A stretch of DNA of 64,000 bases from Desulfobulbaceae bacterium BRH_c16a (GCA_000961725.1 LADS01000009.1:19076-83075); one strand, 5' to 3'. Positions 1 through 8,713 are shown, numbered from the stretch's first letter. Numbers and translations: made by a program. The notes: generated by a model from the sequence alone, not told the origin.

Positions 1-1
1 T

Positions 2-847
2 GCCACAAATGTCCTCAAAAATGATGGGACCAGGGCAATCGGCACCTTCATTCCCGGCACCAACCCGGACGGCAAGCCCAATCCGGTTGTTGCCGCGATC
101 ATGAAGGGCGACTCGTTTACCGGCAGAGCCTATGTGGTGAATAACTGGTTTGTTACTTCCTATGAACCCTTGCAGGATGCCGACGGAAAAATAATCGGCA
201 TGCTGTATGTGGGTGTCCCTATTGAAAGCGTCAAGAGTCTCCGGGAGACGATCATGCGCATTGTGGTGGGGAAAACCGGTTATGTGTGGGTTTTGGATAG
301 CAAGGGATCGTATGTGATATCGAAAAAAGGGAAGCGCGACGGCGAAGATATCTCTGTTCTGAAGGACGAAAAGGGAGATTTCTTTATTCAGGAGATGGTG
401 AAGAAAGCCCTGGTCCTCAAGCCGGGTGAAATCGGCGAGCACTTTTATCCGTGGATCAATCCGGGCGAGAAAGAGACCAGGACCAAGGTGGCACGGTTCA
501 TGTATTTCGCGCCATGGGACTGGATTATCGGCGTGGGAACCACTCAGGATGAATTCCTGGAGACCGCCACGAAGATTGAAACCTCCGCCAGGCACAACAG
601 TCTTATTTTGTTTGCGGTGCTGCTTCTTTCTCTTGCCGCCGCTCTCGTGGTATGGATTGTCACGGCAAAAAGGATTACCAGACCGATTGTCATGCTGACC
701 GATGCCGCCGAGAAGATGAGCAAGGGCGATCTTGCCATCAAGATCGATACCTTTTCCAGGGATGAGATTGGAGCACTCGCCAAAGCCATTGAGCGGATGC
801 AGACCAGCCTGAAACTGGCAATGGACAGATTGCGCAAGCAAAAGTAA
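2..847 (+). CDS. Cache-HAMP sensor protein, 5' end missing
   Basis: The reading frame is open to the left edge, so only the last 281 residues are seen. It has the C-terminal half of an extracellular Cache-type sensor (including the run YVWVLDSKGSYVIS and a second conserved block near YFAPWDWIIGVGT), one membrane segment around window-residues 199-221, and a HAMP domain. The protein stops a few residues after HAMP (LRKQK), so no methyl-accepting, kinase or cyclase output domain is present in this chain. Cache-HAMP modules normally sense small molecules in the periplasm and pass the signal to an attached output domain; here the output must be a partner or the gene has lost its 3' end. A perfect 10-bp hairpin follows the stop. 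The fold call is sure; ligand and partner are unknown. Confidence 0.8.
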   Translation, partial: ATNVLKNDGTRAIGTFIPGTNPDGKPNPVVAAIMKGDSFTGRAYVVNNWFVTSYEPLQDADGKIIGMLYVGVPIESVKSLRETIMRIVVGKTGYVWVLDSKGSYVISKKGKRDGEDISVLKDEKGDFFIQEMVKKALVLKPGEIGEHFYPWINPGEKETRTKVARFMYFAPWDWIIGVGTTQDEFLETATKIETSARHNSLILFAVLLLSLAAALVVWIVTAKRITRPIVMLTDAAEKMSKGDLAIKIDTFSRDEIGALAKAIERMQTSLKLAMDRLRKQK

Positions 848-863
848 GCCAAGAATCCGAGCA

Positions 864-890
864 AGGTCCGGAGCAACCATCTCCGGACCT
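864..890. terminator. Hairpin after the Cache-HAMP gene
   Basis: A 10-bp perfect stem (aggtccggag at 864-873, ctccggacct at 881-890) with a 7-nt loop starts 16 bases after the stop codon at 847. No long T run follows on either strand, so it is only terminator-like; it could serve both converging transcripts. Confidence 0.5.
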
Positions 891-891
891 T

Positions 892-1072
892 AGGGACTGT
901 CAAAAAATAACATGGCCATCTTGCATCTCATTTTCGGGCCATCTTTGGCCGCAGATCAATCGCAAAATCCTCGACGTAGCGCTGCTACGCCTGCGGTTTC
1001 GCTCAATCACTGCGACCAAAACTGACCCAAACCTGAGCGCAATTTTGGTCATGTTATTTTTTGACAGTCCCT
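892..1072. repeat. 181-bp element with 23-bp perfect terminal inverted repeats
   Basis: Positions 892-914 are the exact reverse complement of 1050-1072. Both ends read agggactgtc going inward from the outside. The interior holds a second small palindrome around cgtagcgctgctacg (about 976-990). It contains no plausible ORF of its own. The size, the terminal inverted repeats and the position between two converging genes resemble a MITE or a large REP-like element. Only one copy is present in this window, so mobility is inferred, not shown. Confidence 0.7.
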
Positions 1073-1083
1073 TACCTGTTTTT

Positions 1084-2361
1084 TCAGCGGGAGGTAAGCT
1101 TCATCTCGATACGCCGATTCCTGCTGTAAGCTTGCGTGGTATCAGCTGGATCGATGGGGTGGAATTTTCCGAATCCGGTGGCGGCCATCCGCTCCTCCGG
1201 AATACCCTGACTGGCCAGATAGCGTACGACAGATACGGCGCGCGCCGTCGACAACTCCCAGTTCGAGGCAAAATTTGCAGTTCTGATGGGTACTCGGTCG
1301 GTATGCCCGTCCACCCGGAGAATCCAGTTCAGGTCGTTCGGAATGGCGGGAATCAGACCGCCAAGAACCCCGGCGAGCTCCTTCAGTTCCCCCTTGCCAT
1401 TTTCGCTGAGTTCAGCCGTTCCCGAGGGAAACAGCAGTTCCGCCTGCAGAACGAATCGGTCTCCCTCGATGCGGATCAGCGGATTATCGGCGATGATACT
1501 GCGCAGGCGGCCAAAAAATTCGGAACGATAGCGCTCCAGGTCGGTAACCCTCCGGGCCAGTTCGATATTGAGCCGTTTACCGAGATCCTGAATCTGCTCG
1601 TCCTTTTCATCCCGTTCAAGCTCGGACTTTTTCAAAGCCTTGCCGATTTCTGCAAGCTGGCTCTGCAGCTGATTGATTTTCTGATTGAGTAAAGCAACTT
1701 CCGCCCGTGCGTCGGCGGTCATATTCCGCTGGTTGTCAAGCGCCTCCTGCTGTTCGCCGATTAAGGCGGACAGGGCCTGCAGCCTGATATCGCGATGTTC
1801 GATATCTTTCTGGGCGAGTAAGGTTTTTTCCTCCTCCTCGGCTAAACGGTCCTGCAGGATTTTGCTGCGATCCCGAAGAGATGCAGTCAACTGCCGCTCT
1901 TTTGTCAGAGCTGCCGCCGCCGTTTCGATCCGGGATTCGAGTTCCCGGCGCAGAGCCTCCAGCGAATGAATATCCTGTTGCAGGCTGGCTACGGTTCGCA
2001 GGTGGACTTCAATGGTTTCGCGATCTTCAAGCCGTTTCCTGCTCAGATCTTCAACTTCGCTCTGCAGCGTCGTGCGATCGATCGTCAGGGTTTCGACCTG
2101 GGCGGAAAGCGATGCAATTTTCTCGGTCATCGCCGCAGAGGTTTCCTTCTCAAGACCGAGGAGGTGCGATATTTCAGCAATGCGGAGATGCAGATCTTCC
2201 AGTTCGCTGCCCTGGCTGGTGAGAATCCGAGTCAGGATGAACTGGGAAAATGTAAAAATCAGCAGAACAAAAATCACCACCATGAGCAACGCCGAAAGTA
2301 CGTCGACATACCCGGGCCAGATGCTTGACGACTGCTGGGAGTAGCGTGAACCTGATGCCAT
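1084..2361 (-). CDS. MotB/OmpA-like peptidoglycan-anchored stator-type protein
   Basis: 425 residues. A short cytoplasmic N-terminus leads into one membrane helix (about 24-46) that carries an Asp in the context GYVDVLSALLMV, the place of the proton-channel Asp of MotB. A long periplasmic coiled coil follows (about 50-280), then an OmpA/MotB peptidoglycan-binding domain with LRVDGHTDRVPI and the closing NRRIEMKL. It starts at an ATG preceded by AGGAGG. Flagellar MotB is about 300 residues; the extra length is the coiled coil. The upstream partner is a MotA/TolQ/ExbB-like protein on the same strand, 148 bp away. No flagellar or Tol genes are near, so a motor-like role outside the flagellum is inferred. 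The exact function is unknown. Confidence 0.8.
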   Translation of the reverse strand: MASGSRYSQQSSSIWPGYVDVLSALLMVVIFVLLIFTFSQFILTRILTSQGSELEDLHLRIAEISHLLGLEKETSAAMTEKIASLSAQVETLTIDRTTLQSEVEDLSRKRLEDRETIEVHLRTVASLQQDIHSLEALRRELESRIETAAAALTKERQLTASLRDRSKILQDRLAEEEEKTLLAQKDIEHRDIRLQALSALIGEQQEALDNQRNMTADARAEVALLNQKINQLQSQLAEIGKALKKSELERDEKDEQIQDLGKRLNIELARRVTDLERYRSEFFGRLRSIIADNPLIRIEGDRFVLQAELLFPSGTAELSENGKGELKELAGVLGGLIPAIPNDLNWILRVDGHTDRVPIRTANFASNWELSTARAVSVVRYLASQGIPEERMAATGFGKFHPIDPADTTQAYSRNRRIEMKLTSR

Positions 2362-2370
2362 ATGTCCTCC

Positions 2371-2513
2371 TAAAGCGGGCTAACGCCCGCAACCCAAGGG
2401 TTATGATCCCCTCCCACAACAGAGGGGACTCATTTCAGTGCCCCCTCGAGGGGTATAAGTACCTTCACGAAATTCATTTCTAAAAAACAAGAAATGAATT
2501 TCTAAGGTACTAA
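2371..2513. repeat. Palindromic repeat element, copy 1
   Basis: This 143-bp stretch fills the gap between the MotA-like stop codon (2510-2512) and the Shine-Dalgarno sequence of the MotB-like gene (2365-2370). Its reverse complement recurs at 31829-31944 and, as read by eye, is identical except for a 27-bp stretch present only here (about 2427-2453), bounded by gagggg direct repeats. It contains a gcgggc/gcccgc stem and a 12-bp stem around aaattcatttct/agaaatgaattt. Confidence 0.85.
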
Positions 2514-3388
2514 ACGCCTTCCTGCGGCGCAGTGCCGGCACCGGAATTGGCTTCCGATTGCGACTTCTTGAGCAGATTTTCCATATTTCGATTGGTATGC
2601 TGCAGTTCCTGGAGGAGCACCTCGAACTGGATACGGGCCATTGCCGGCTGCGGAAAGGCATCGCCGCTCTCAAGTCCGGCGCCTGCGGTCCGGTTTACCA
2701 GTTGAGTAACGCCGGAAAGCCATTCCTCAAGCTCGTTGAAAAACCTGTTCTGCGCATGGTTGGCCTGAATGTCCAGAAACCCGAGGATCAGCGATCCCCC
2801 GAGGCCAAACAACGATGAGCTGAAAGCCGTGCCCATTCCCCGCAAAGGTTCCTGCAGTCCGGCTTTCAGCGCCTGGAACATCATGTCGTAATTCTGCTCG
2901 CCGATATCGAATCCGCCGATAATCCCGCTGACGGCGCCAATGGTGCCGAGCAGTCCCCAGAAGGTGCCAAGCAGGCCGAGAAACACCAGCAGGCTGATAA
3001 TATAGCGCGAAATCTCCCGCGACTCATCCAGCCGTCCCCGGATCCCTTCGAGCACCGTTCGTAAAGACAGAGCCGACAGGCTGAAGCGGTCGCGGTGCAG
3101 GCCCTCGAGATGCTTGGCGAGAGGTTTCAGCAGCTCGGGACTTTCTGCCACCGATAAACCGGAAGTGCCGGTACGAAAAATCTTGATCCAGTTGATCTCG
3201 GGTTGAAGAACAATCACCCGGCGGACATTCAGCAGGATGCCGATGACCAGAGCTCCGAGAATTACCAGATTGAACCCCCAGTTGGCCATAAACGCCCGCT
3301 CAAGCGGTTTGAACAAAAAGGCGCAGACTATAGCGACAATACAGAGATAGAAGAACATCATTAAAAGGTAATAATGGGGTTTACTCAT
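2510..3388 (-). CDS. MotA/TolQ/ExbB-like proton-channel protein
   Basis: 292 residues with four likely membrane segments: about 8-26, 37-56, 130-156 and 180-205. The third and fourth carry the small-residue pattern of MotA/TolQ/ExbB channels (GLLGTFWGLLGTIGAVSG; GTAFSSSLFGLGGSLILG). The C-terminal tail is cytoplasmic and helical. It is the first gene of a two-gene unit with the MotB-like protein, the usual stator order. I see no clear Shine-Dalgarno sequence before the ATG. The stop codon lies inside the edge of the repeat element at 2371-2513. Together the pair should form an ion-driven inner-membrane complex anchored to the wall; what it drives is not shown by the context. Confidence 0.75.
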   Translation of the reverse strand: MSKPHYYLLMMFFYLCIVAIVCAFLFKPLERAFMANWGFNLVILGALVIGILLNVRRVIVLQPEINWIKIFRTGTSGLSVAESPELLKPLAKHLEGLHRDRFSLSALSLRTVLEGIRGRLDESREISRYIISLLVFLGLLGTFWGLLGTIGAVSGIIGGFDIGEQNYDMMFQALKAGLQEPLRGMGTAFSSSLFGLGGSLILGFLDIQANHAQNRFFNELEEWLSGVTQLVNRTAGAGLESGDAFPQPAMARIQFEVLLQELQHTNRNMENLLKKSQSEANSGAGTAPQEGV

Positions 3389-3641
3389 GATGAATTACCA
3401 ATTGATTGTGAAACCGAGGACACAGCTTCTTTTTCGTGCAGATATGAGAGATGGAACAGCGTGGTACAGGTGGAAGGTAACACGTATGGTCGTCCTCTCC
3501 AAATGGAATCTTGCTCTCAGCCCTGCGAACCGTGCATTTCTGTCCCTAATCCTTGCAAATCGACTCTCGATAACTACTTTAAAGGGGTAGTGCCGCCTAT
3601 CAAGTAAATTCTTCTCAAGGCAATCCGGAACGGAGGTTCGT

Positions 3642-4166
3642 ATGCTTACTTTAAAGTCCATAACAGCTGAAGCGGTACCGGCAGCCCTGGCCAAAGCACA
3701 ACAGTATCGACTGCTGAATGAACCCAACGATGCGGAAAGCATCTGTCTGGACATTTTAGCAGTGATGCCGGACCATCAGGAGGCCTTGAAGACCCTGCTT
3801 CTGGCCCTGACCGACAAATTTGCCCAATTCGGGGTGAGCCCCTCGTTCGAGCAGGCCAGGGAAATCGTCGGCAAACTCGATACCTCCCACTGCAAGGCGT
3901 ATTATTCCGGCATTATTTTTGAGCGCCGCGCCAAATTTCATCTCAGGAAGGGCGGGCCGGGAGCAGGCACCGCAGCCTATCAGTGGCTGGTCAAAGCAAT
4001 GGACGCGTTCGATCTGGCGATGAAGGAATGCGACACGAAAAATCAGGACGCGGTGCTGCGCTGGAATTCGTGCGCACGGCTCATGAACAGTCATCCGGAA
4101 GTTCATGCCGATGAGAATGACAAGCAGGAAATGCTGCTTGATCCTTTCGACACGCCGCACTGGTAA
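3642..4166 (+). CDS. TPR-like hypothetical protein
   Basis: 174 residues, starting at an ATG with GGAGG six bases upstream. Residues about 12-55 look like one helix-turn-helix pair of a tetratricopeptide repeat (AKAQQYRLLNEPNDAESICLD). The rest is helical, with no signal peptide or membrane segment. It is transcribed away from the MotA-like gene and converges on sdhB, with which it may share the 4167-4230 gap. Such small TPR proteins usually hold protein partners together. I do not recognise a named family. Confidence 0.6.
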   Translation: MLTLKSITAEAVPAALAKAQQYRLLNEPNDAESICLDILAVMPDHQEALKTLLLALTDKFAQFGVSPSFEQAREIVGKLDTSHCKAYYSGIIFERRAKFHLRKGGPGAGTAAYQWLVKAMDAFDLAMKECDTKNQDAVLRWNSCARLMNSHPEVHADENDKQEMLLDPFDTPHW

Positions 4167-4230
4167 GACAGGCCGGGACCACTGACACACGGTTTTGCGG
4201 CAGTGGTCTGCAGCGGCAAGCCGCGGGCTT

Positions 4231-4941
4231 TCACCGGCGATGGTTCTTAATCAGGTTCTTGGTTTCGTTGATTCTCTTGGTAATGAGAATTGAGCGCGGG
4301 CATGCCAGGGTACACTGGAAATGATTCCGGCACGGCCAGACGCCGGTTTTATTATCCAGCAACTCCAGGCGCTCGTCCAGTCCCCGGTCCCGCGAATCGG
4401 CTATAAACCGGTATGCCTGGGTAATGGCTGCCGGGCCGACGAAACCCGGTTTTTCTTCGAGCACCGGGCATGCCGAATAGCAGGCGGCACAGAGAATGCA
4501 GTTGGTCGTATCGTCGAATGCCATCCGCTCCTCCTGAGATTGCAGCCGCTCTTTGCCTTCAACCTCTTCCTCGTTGATGAGATATGGTTTGATAGAACGG
4601 TATTTGGCAAAAAATTCGACTTGATCGACGATAAGATCGCGTTGCACCGGCAAATATCGAAGGGGTTCTATTGTAATGGTATCGCCATCTTTTGCCGCCA
4701 CATCTTTTACCAGGATTTTGCAGGCCAGTCTGTCCTTGCCGTTGATGCGCATGGCGTCCGAGCCGCAGACGCCATGGGCGCAACTCTTGCGAAAGCCGAG
4801 ACTGCCGTCCTGGAACCGTTTGATCCGCATCAGTGCATCGAGCAGCCGTTCATTGGGCTCCGCTTCCACCTCATACTTCTGGAAGTATATAGCCTCATCG
4901 GTTTCCGGATTGTAGCGCTGTATATCGAGAATGATTTTCAT
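4231..4941 (-). CDS. sdhB: Succinate dehydrogenase/fumarate reductase iron-sulfur subunit
   Basis: 236 residues, the usual SdhB/FrdB length. The N-terminal [2Fe-2S] domain has CAHGVCGSD followed by the last Cys in LACK; an Asp replaces the third Cys, as in several bacterial SdhB. The C-terminal ferredoxin-like domain has CILCAACYSACPV and CRNHFQCTLACPRS for the [4Fe-4S] and [3Fe-4S] clusters. It carries electrons between the flavoprotein and a quinone-reactive membrane anchor. AAAGGAG precedes the ATG. It lies 15 bp after sdhA in the same operon. No sdhC/D gene follows on this strand; the next gene is convergent. Confidence 0.95.
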   Translation of the reverse strand: MKIILDIQRYNPETDEAIYFQKYEVEAEPNERLLDALMRIKRFQDGSLGFRKSCAHGVCGSDAMRINGKDRLACKILVKDVAAKDGDTITIEPLRYLPVQRDLIVDQVEFFAKYRSIKPYLINEEEVEGKERLQSQEERMAFDDTTNCILCAACYSACPVLEEKPGFVGPAAITQAYRFIADSRDRGLDERLELLDNKTGVWPCRNHFQCTLACPRSILITKRINETKNLIKNHRR

Positions 4942-4956
4942 TTCTGCTCCTTTACC

Positions 4957-6693
4957 TCAATAGGTGCGAGGCTTGGGTTTCCAGATGGAAGTATCGACGT
5001 CCTTATAGTCAAGCCGTACCGTATCCTTCTCCAGGAAGGCAAGGCTGTGCTTGAGCCAGGTTTCGTCGTTACGTTCCGGGAAATCTTCCCGGCTGTGGGC
5101 GCCGCGGCTTTCCTTGCGCGCTAGAGCCGAGGCGGCGGTGATAAGACTGAGGTCGAGCAGACTGCCAAGTTCGATGATCTCGAGCAGGTCGGTGTTGAAG
5201 CTCTTGCCGGTATCCTGGACCCGCACGCTCCGGTAGCGCTCGCGGAGCGACTGGATGTTGTCTATAGCTGCCTGCATATCGGTTTCATTCCGGTAAATGC
5301 CGACTTTTTCCATCATGGTTGTTTGCATCTCTTCGGCGATCGCGCCCCCGTGCGGACCGGCCTGTCTGTCGGTGAGGCCGGCGATCCAGGCGCGGGCGTC
5401 GGCGCCTGCGTCTTTACCCGGTGTGACCGGATCAGCCTGTTTGACGTAATCGACGATATGCTTTCCGGCACGACGGCCGAAAACCACCAGGTCGAGCAGG
5501 CTGTTGGTGCCGAGGCGGTTGGCGCCGTGTACCGAGATGCAGGCACATTCGCCGGCGGCATACAGGCCGTTCACGATGGTTCCTTTCGCATCGCCGATCA
5601 CCCGGCCGTGGACGTCCGTGGGAATGCCGCCCATGGCATAATGGGCGGTGGGCAGGACGGGAATGGGCGAATCGGCCGGATCGATTCCCAGGTAGGTCTG
5701 GCAGAAGCTGCTGATATCGGGTAGTTTGCTCCTCAGCAGGTCTTTGCCGAGATGGGTTGCGTCGAGATGGAGATAGTCGTCGATTTTGCGGTCGCCCCGT
5801 ATGCCTCTGCCGGCCCGGATTTCGGTGATGATGGCGCGGGAGACGATGTCCCGGGGGGCGAGGTCCAGCAGGGTGGGCGAATAGATCTCCATGAACCGTT
5901 CGCCGTCACGGTTGCGCAGAATGCCGCCCTCACCGCGCACCGCTTCGGAAATCAGAATACCGAGCCCCATGATGCCGGTTGGGTGGAACTGGAAAAATTC
6001 CATGTCTTCGAGCGGGATGCCTCGTCTTGCGCATACCGCCGGACCGTCGCCGGTATTGGCGTAGGCGTTGGAGGTGGTCTTGAACATCCGGCCGAAGCCG
6101 CCGGTAGCAAAGAGAACCGCCTTGGCAACGAAGATGTGGATCTCGCCTGTAGCCAGTTCGACAACCACAACGCCGCTGCACGTGCCGCCGTCGAGGAGGA
6201 GGTCGACCACCTGGAACTCATCGAAGAAAGTGACGTTGTTTTTGATGCATTGCTGGTAGAGGGTCTGCAGGATCATGTGGCCGGTCCTGTCGGCGGCATA
6301 ACAGGAGCGGCGGACCGATCCTTCGCCGAAATTGCGGGTGTGTCCGCCAAAGCGGCGCTGATCGATGCGGCCTTCGGGCGTGCGGTTGAAAGGGAGGCCG
6401 CGGTTTTCCAGATCGTAAACCGCCTGGATAGCCTCCTCGGCCAGGATTTGCGCGGCCTGCTGGTCAACGAGGTAATCGCCGCCCTTGACGGTGTCAAAGG
6501 CATGCCATTCTGCTTTATCCTCCTCGACATTGCCCAGTGCCGCGCTGATTCCTCCCTGGGCGGCACCGGTATGGCTGCGGATCGGATAGAGTTTGGAGAG
6601 CACTGCTGTCTTCGACTGCTGGCTGGCCTCGAGCGCAGCATAGAGGCCGGCGCCTCCGGAGCCGACGATGACCGTGTCAAATTGATGGATCAC
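4957..6693 (-). CDS. sdhA: Succinate dehydrogenase/fumarate reductase flavoprotein subunit
   Basis: I start it at a GTG (6693) because AGGAGGAG lies six bases upstream and the FAD-binding GSGGAG motif then sits at residues 11-16; an in-frame ATG 40 codons further upstream has no homologous-looking sequence. This gives 578 residues, normal for Sdh[10 protein letters not shown] holds the His (residue 41) that attaches FAD covalently in the family. [17 protein letters not shown] and the late [11 protein letters not shown] block are the dicarboxylate-binding and capping regions. With SdhB it oxidises succinate or reduces fumarate. The direction cannot be told from sequence. The gene upstream is a ferritin, where a cytochrome b anchor gene might be expected. 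Confidence 0.95.
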   Translation of the reverse strand: MIHQFDTVIVGSGGAGLYAALEASQQSKTAVLSKLYPIRSHTGAAQGGISAALGNVEEDKAEWHAFDTVKGGDYLVDQQAAQILAEEAIQAVYDLENRGLPFNRTPEGRIDQRRFGGHTRNFGEGSVRRSCYAADRTGHMILQTLYQQCIKNNVTFFDEFQVVDLLLDGGTCSGVVVVELATGEIHIFVAKAVLFATGGFGRMFKTTSNAYANTGDGPAVCARRGIPLEDMEFFQFHPTGIMGLGILISEAVRGEGGILRNRDGERFMEIYSPTLLDLAPRDIVSRAIITEIRAGRGIRGDRKIDDYLHLDATHLGKDLLRSKLPDISSFCQTYLGIDPADSPIPVLPTAHYAMGGIPTDVHGRVIGDAKGTIVNGLYAAGECACISVHGANRLGTNSLLDLVVFGRRAGKHIVDYVKQADPVTPGKDAGADARAWIAGLTDRQAGPHGGAIAEEMQTTMMEKVGIYRNETDMQAAIDNIQSLRERYRSVRVQDTGKSFNTDLLEIIELGSLLDLSLITAASALARKESRGAHSREDFPERNDETWLKHSLAFLEKDTVRLDYKDVDTSIWKPKPRTY

Positions 6694-6733
6694 GTGTTTC
6701 TCCTCCTGGTGAATGTTATGAGCGTCCAACCAG

Positions 6734-6763
6734 GAGGTTGTCCGAGAATACTCGGACAACCTC
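6734..6763. repeat. 13-bp perfect stem between ferritin and sdhA
   Basis: Positions 6734-6746 pair with 6751-6763 (gaggttgtccgag / ctcggacaacctc) around a 4-nt loop, starting directly after the ferritin stop codon. No T run follows on the minus strand, so it may act as an mRNA-stabilising hairpin or weak attenuator. One arm plus a few flanking bases recurs at 15957-15972. Confidence 0.6.
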
Positions 6764-7192
6764 TTAGGCGAGCAGACTGGTGAAGGTATTGTGATGATCC
6801 TCCTCTTCGGCAAGAATCTGGTGGAACATGTCGGCGGTGACAGTGTCGCCCTCCGCCTCGGCCTTGGCGATGATTTTCCGGTACAACTCTATGGCTCCGT
6901 CTTCCAAACCGACGTTGATCCGCATCATCTCCGTCAAGGTCTCGCCCACTTTAATCTCGGTGGGTTTGGTGGTCGGCTTGCCGCCGAGATAGACCAGCCT
7001 CTCGGCGATCGCCTCGGCGTGCTTCATCTCGACGATGGAGATTTTTTTGATCTCATCCTTGACGGCAAGGCCCTGGAGCCCGGTCAGTAACACATGTTGC
7101 CACATGTAGGAGATGGATACCGAGAGTTCACGGGCTATCGCATCGTTCAGCATGTCTTTCAGTTCATTAGATATATTTGGGCGTGCGGACAT
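6764..7192 (-). CDS. Ferritin-like diiron protein (bacterioferritin/Dps class)
   Basis: 142 residues starting at the ATG at 7192, chosen because AAGGAGGAG lies just upstream; a longer in-frame reading lacks such a site. It is a four-helix bundle with diiron ligands visible as ELSVS near residue 18, EMKHAE near 52-57, and AEEEDHHN near the C-terminus. The length fits a ferritin-like protein that oxidises and stores Fe(II) or removes peroxide. No conserved heme Met is obvious. It is the first gene of a possible operon with sdhA and sdhB, whose products carry several Fe-S clusters, but a strong hairpin separates them. A rubrerythrin-like role without the rubredoxin domain is the alternative. Confidence 0.8.
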   Translation of the reverse strand: MSARPNISNELKDMLNDAIARELSVSISYMWQHVLLTGLQGLAVKDEIKKISIVEMKHAEAIAERLVYLGGKPTTKPTEIKVGETLTEMMRINVGLEDGAIELYRKIIAKAEAEGDTVTADMFHQILAEEEDHHNTFTSLLA

Positions 7193-7511
7193 AATCGACT
7201 CCTCCTTGCTGGGTTTAATGGAAGAACTCGTCACAATGATTGTCATCCGCAAGGAAAGGGAGCGACCGCTTGTACAGTCAGGTCTGGATTAAAGAGTTCC
7301 CTATGTCCTTGCTATACTCCAAATAAGTGTTAATCCTAGCCGATAAATGCTATCGAAACAACTTTATTTATGAATATTCCTATAATCGAGCTTTAATGTT
7401 AATAATACATCGGAGCTGTTGGTCCTCTCGATGATTGACAGCTTTCAACATGACGTTCAAGCTTCATCCGACATTTAAGTGCATCCGCCATATGGAGACA
7501 AAGCATTTCCC
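7193..7511. other. Divergent intergenic region, ferritin / CBS protein
   Basis: About 320 bp, AT-rich in the middle (7320-7430), with no convincing ORF or stable hairpin. It must hold the promoters for the ferritin operon (minus) and the CBS-domain gene (plus). I could not pick a well-supported pair of promoter boxes. Confidence 0.4.
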
Positions 7512-8687
7512 ATGACATCGTTATCAACGACGGCAATATCGATTACGGCCATCGCATTGTCAGTTTCAGCTCTTGCCGCACCTGCCATCGGCCTGGAAGG
7601 TCCACAGGAAAAAATTGAAGGTATGGACGCCGACCTGGTGCTGTTGATACTCTATGTGTCGCTGGCCCTGGTCTTTTCATTTCTCTGCTCGGTGGCGGAA
7701 GCGGTCCTCCTCAGCATCACGCCTTCATATATCGAAGGATTAAAGGAAAAGCGGCCTCAACGTGCGGCGCTTTTGAAGCGGCTCAAACATGATAATGTCG
7801 ATCGCTCGCTTGCAGCCATTCTTACACTCAACACGATCGCCCATACGGTTGGTGCGATTGGTGCCGGGGCGAAAGCGACAGTGGTATTCGGCAGCACCTG
7901 GTTTGGCGTATTCTCGGCTGCCATGACGCTTATGATTCTATTTCTCTCCGAAATCGTCCCCAAAACGATAGGTGCCGTCTATTGGTCGAAACTCGTAGGG
8001 CCAACTGCGTTGTATGTGAACGCCCTGATTGTGGTCCTCTATCCGATTGTGTGGATCTCCGAGAAAATGACGCAATTCATCTCCCATGGCAAGACCATGC
8101 ACATCTTCAGTCGGGACGAGTTCATCGCCATGACTTCGGTCGGTGTCGAGACCGGGCAGATTCACAGTAAGGAGTCGAGGGTAATCCGAAACCTGCTGCG
8201 TTTCGAGTCGCTGAAAGTAGCCGATATCATGACGCCTCGGACCGTAATCTTCGCACTTCCCGAAGACATGAAGATAAGCGATTCATTGAACCAGGTAACT
8301 CAATCCCCATTCTCGCGCCTGCCGCTCTATAGGACGCAAATTGACAACATAACGGGCTTTGTTTTGAAAGACGATGTTCTGATTTCCACTACCCAGAAGC
8401 GGGGAAACGAAAAGCTTTCGGCCTTGAAACGTAATATTATTGCAGTTCCGGAGTCCGTATCGTTGACGGCTTTACTGGAACGCTTTCTTAAGGATCGTCA
8501 GCATATTGCCATAGTCGTCAACGAGTATGGCGGGGCGGATGGTCTGGTGACGCTCGAAGATTTAATCGAGACGCTCATGGGCATGGAAATCATGGACGAA
8601 ACGGACGATGTCGAAGACATGCGGAATTTGGCGCGGAAGCAATGGGTGGAACGCGCCAAGGCAATGGGCATCGATCCCGATATTTAG
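7512..8687 (+). CDS. CNNM/DUF21-CBS membrane protein (hemolysin-C/CorB-like)
   Basis: 391 residues from the ATG at 7512; a GTG at 7479 is also possible, and neither has a strong Shine-Dalgarno sequence. Three or four membrane helices form a CNNM/DUF21 domain (about residues 38-185, including SEIVPKTIGAVYW). Two CBS motifs follow, around ADIMTPRTVIFALPED and IAVPESVSLTALLERF, the second ending in NEYGGADGLVTLEDLIE. The C-terminal CorC/HlyC transporter-associated domain found in longer relatives is missing. The family is tied to Mg2+/Co2+ efflux, with CBS binding of adenine nucleotides. hrpB starts 26 bp downstream. Confidence 0.85.
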   Translation: MTSLSTTAISITAIALSVSALAAPAIGLEGPQEKIEGMDADLVLLILYVSLALVFSFLCSVAEAVLLSITPSYIEGLKEKRPQRAALLKRLKHDNVDRSLAAILTLNTIAHTVGAIGAGAKATVVFGSTWFGVFSAAMTLMILFLSEIVPKTIGAVYWSKLVGPTALYVNALIVVLYPIVWISEKMTQFISHGKTMHIFSRDEFIAMTSVGVETGQIHSKESRVIRNLLRFESLKVADIMTPRTVIFALPEDMKISDSLNQVTQSPFSRLPLYRTQIDNITGFVLKDDVLISTTQKRGNEKLSALKRNIIAVPESVSLTALLERFLKDRQHIAIVVNEYGGADGLVTLEDLIETLMGMEIMDETDDVEDMRNLARKQWVERAKAMGIDPDI

Positions 8688-8713
8688 CCCCTGTACTAGA
8701 CAAAGGAGGAATT

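Noticed and set aside
1084..3388. Zorya defence system
   Set aside because: ZorA/B-like channel proteins would be expected beside ZorC/D or ZorE. The neighbours are a Cache-HAMP protein and a TPR-like protein, so nothing supports a defence function.
3374..3607. Two short plus-strand ORFs between the MotA-like gene and the TPR-like gene
   Set aside because: Neither has a Shine-Dalgarno sequence or family pattern, and they overlap each other in different frames; this DNA more likely holds the divergent promoters.
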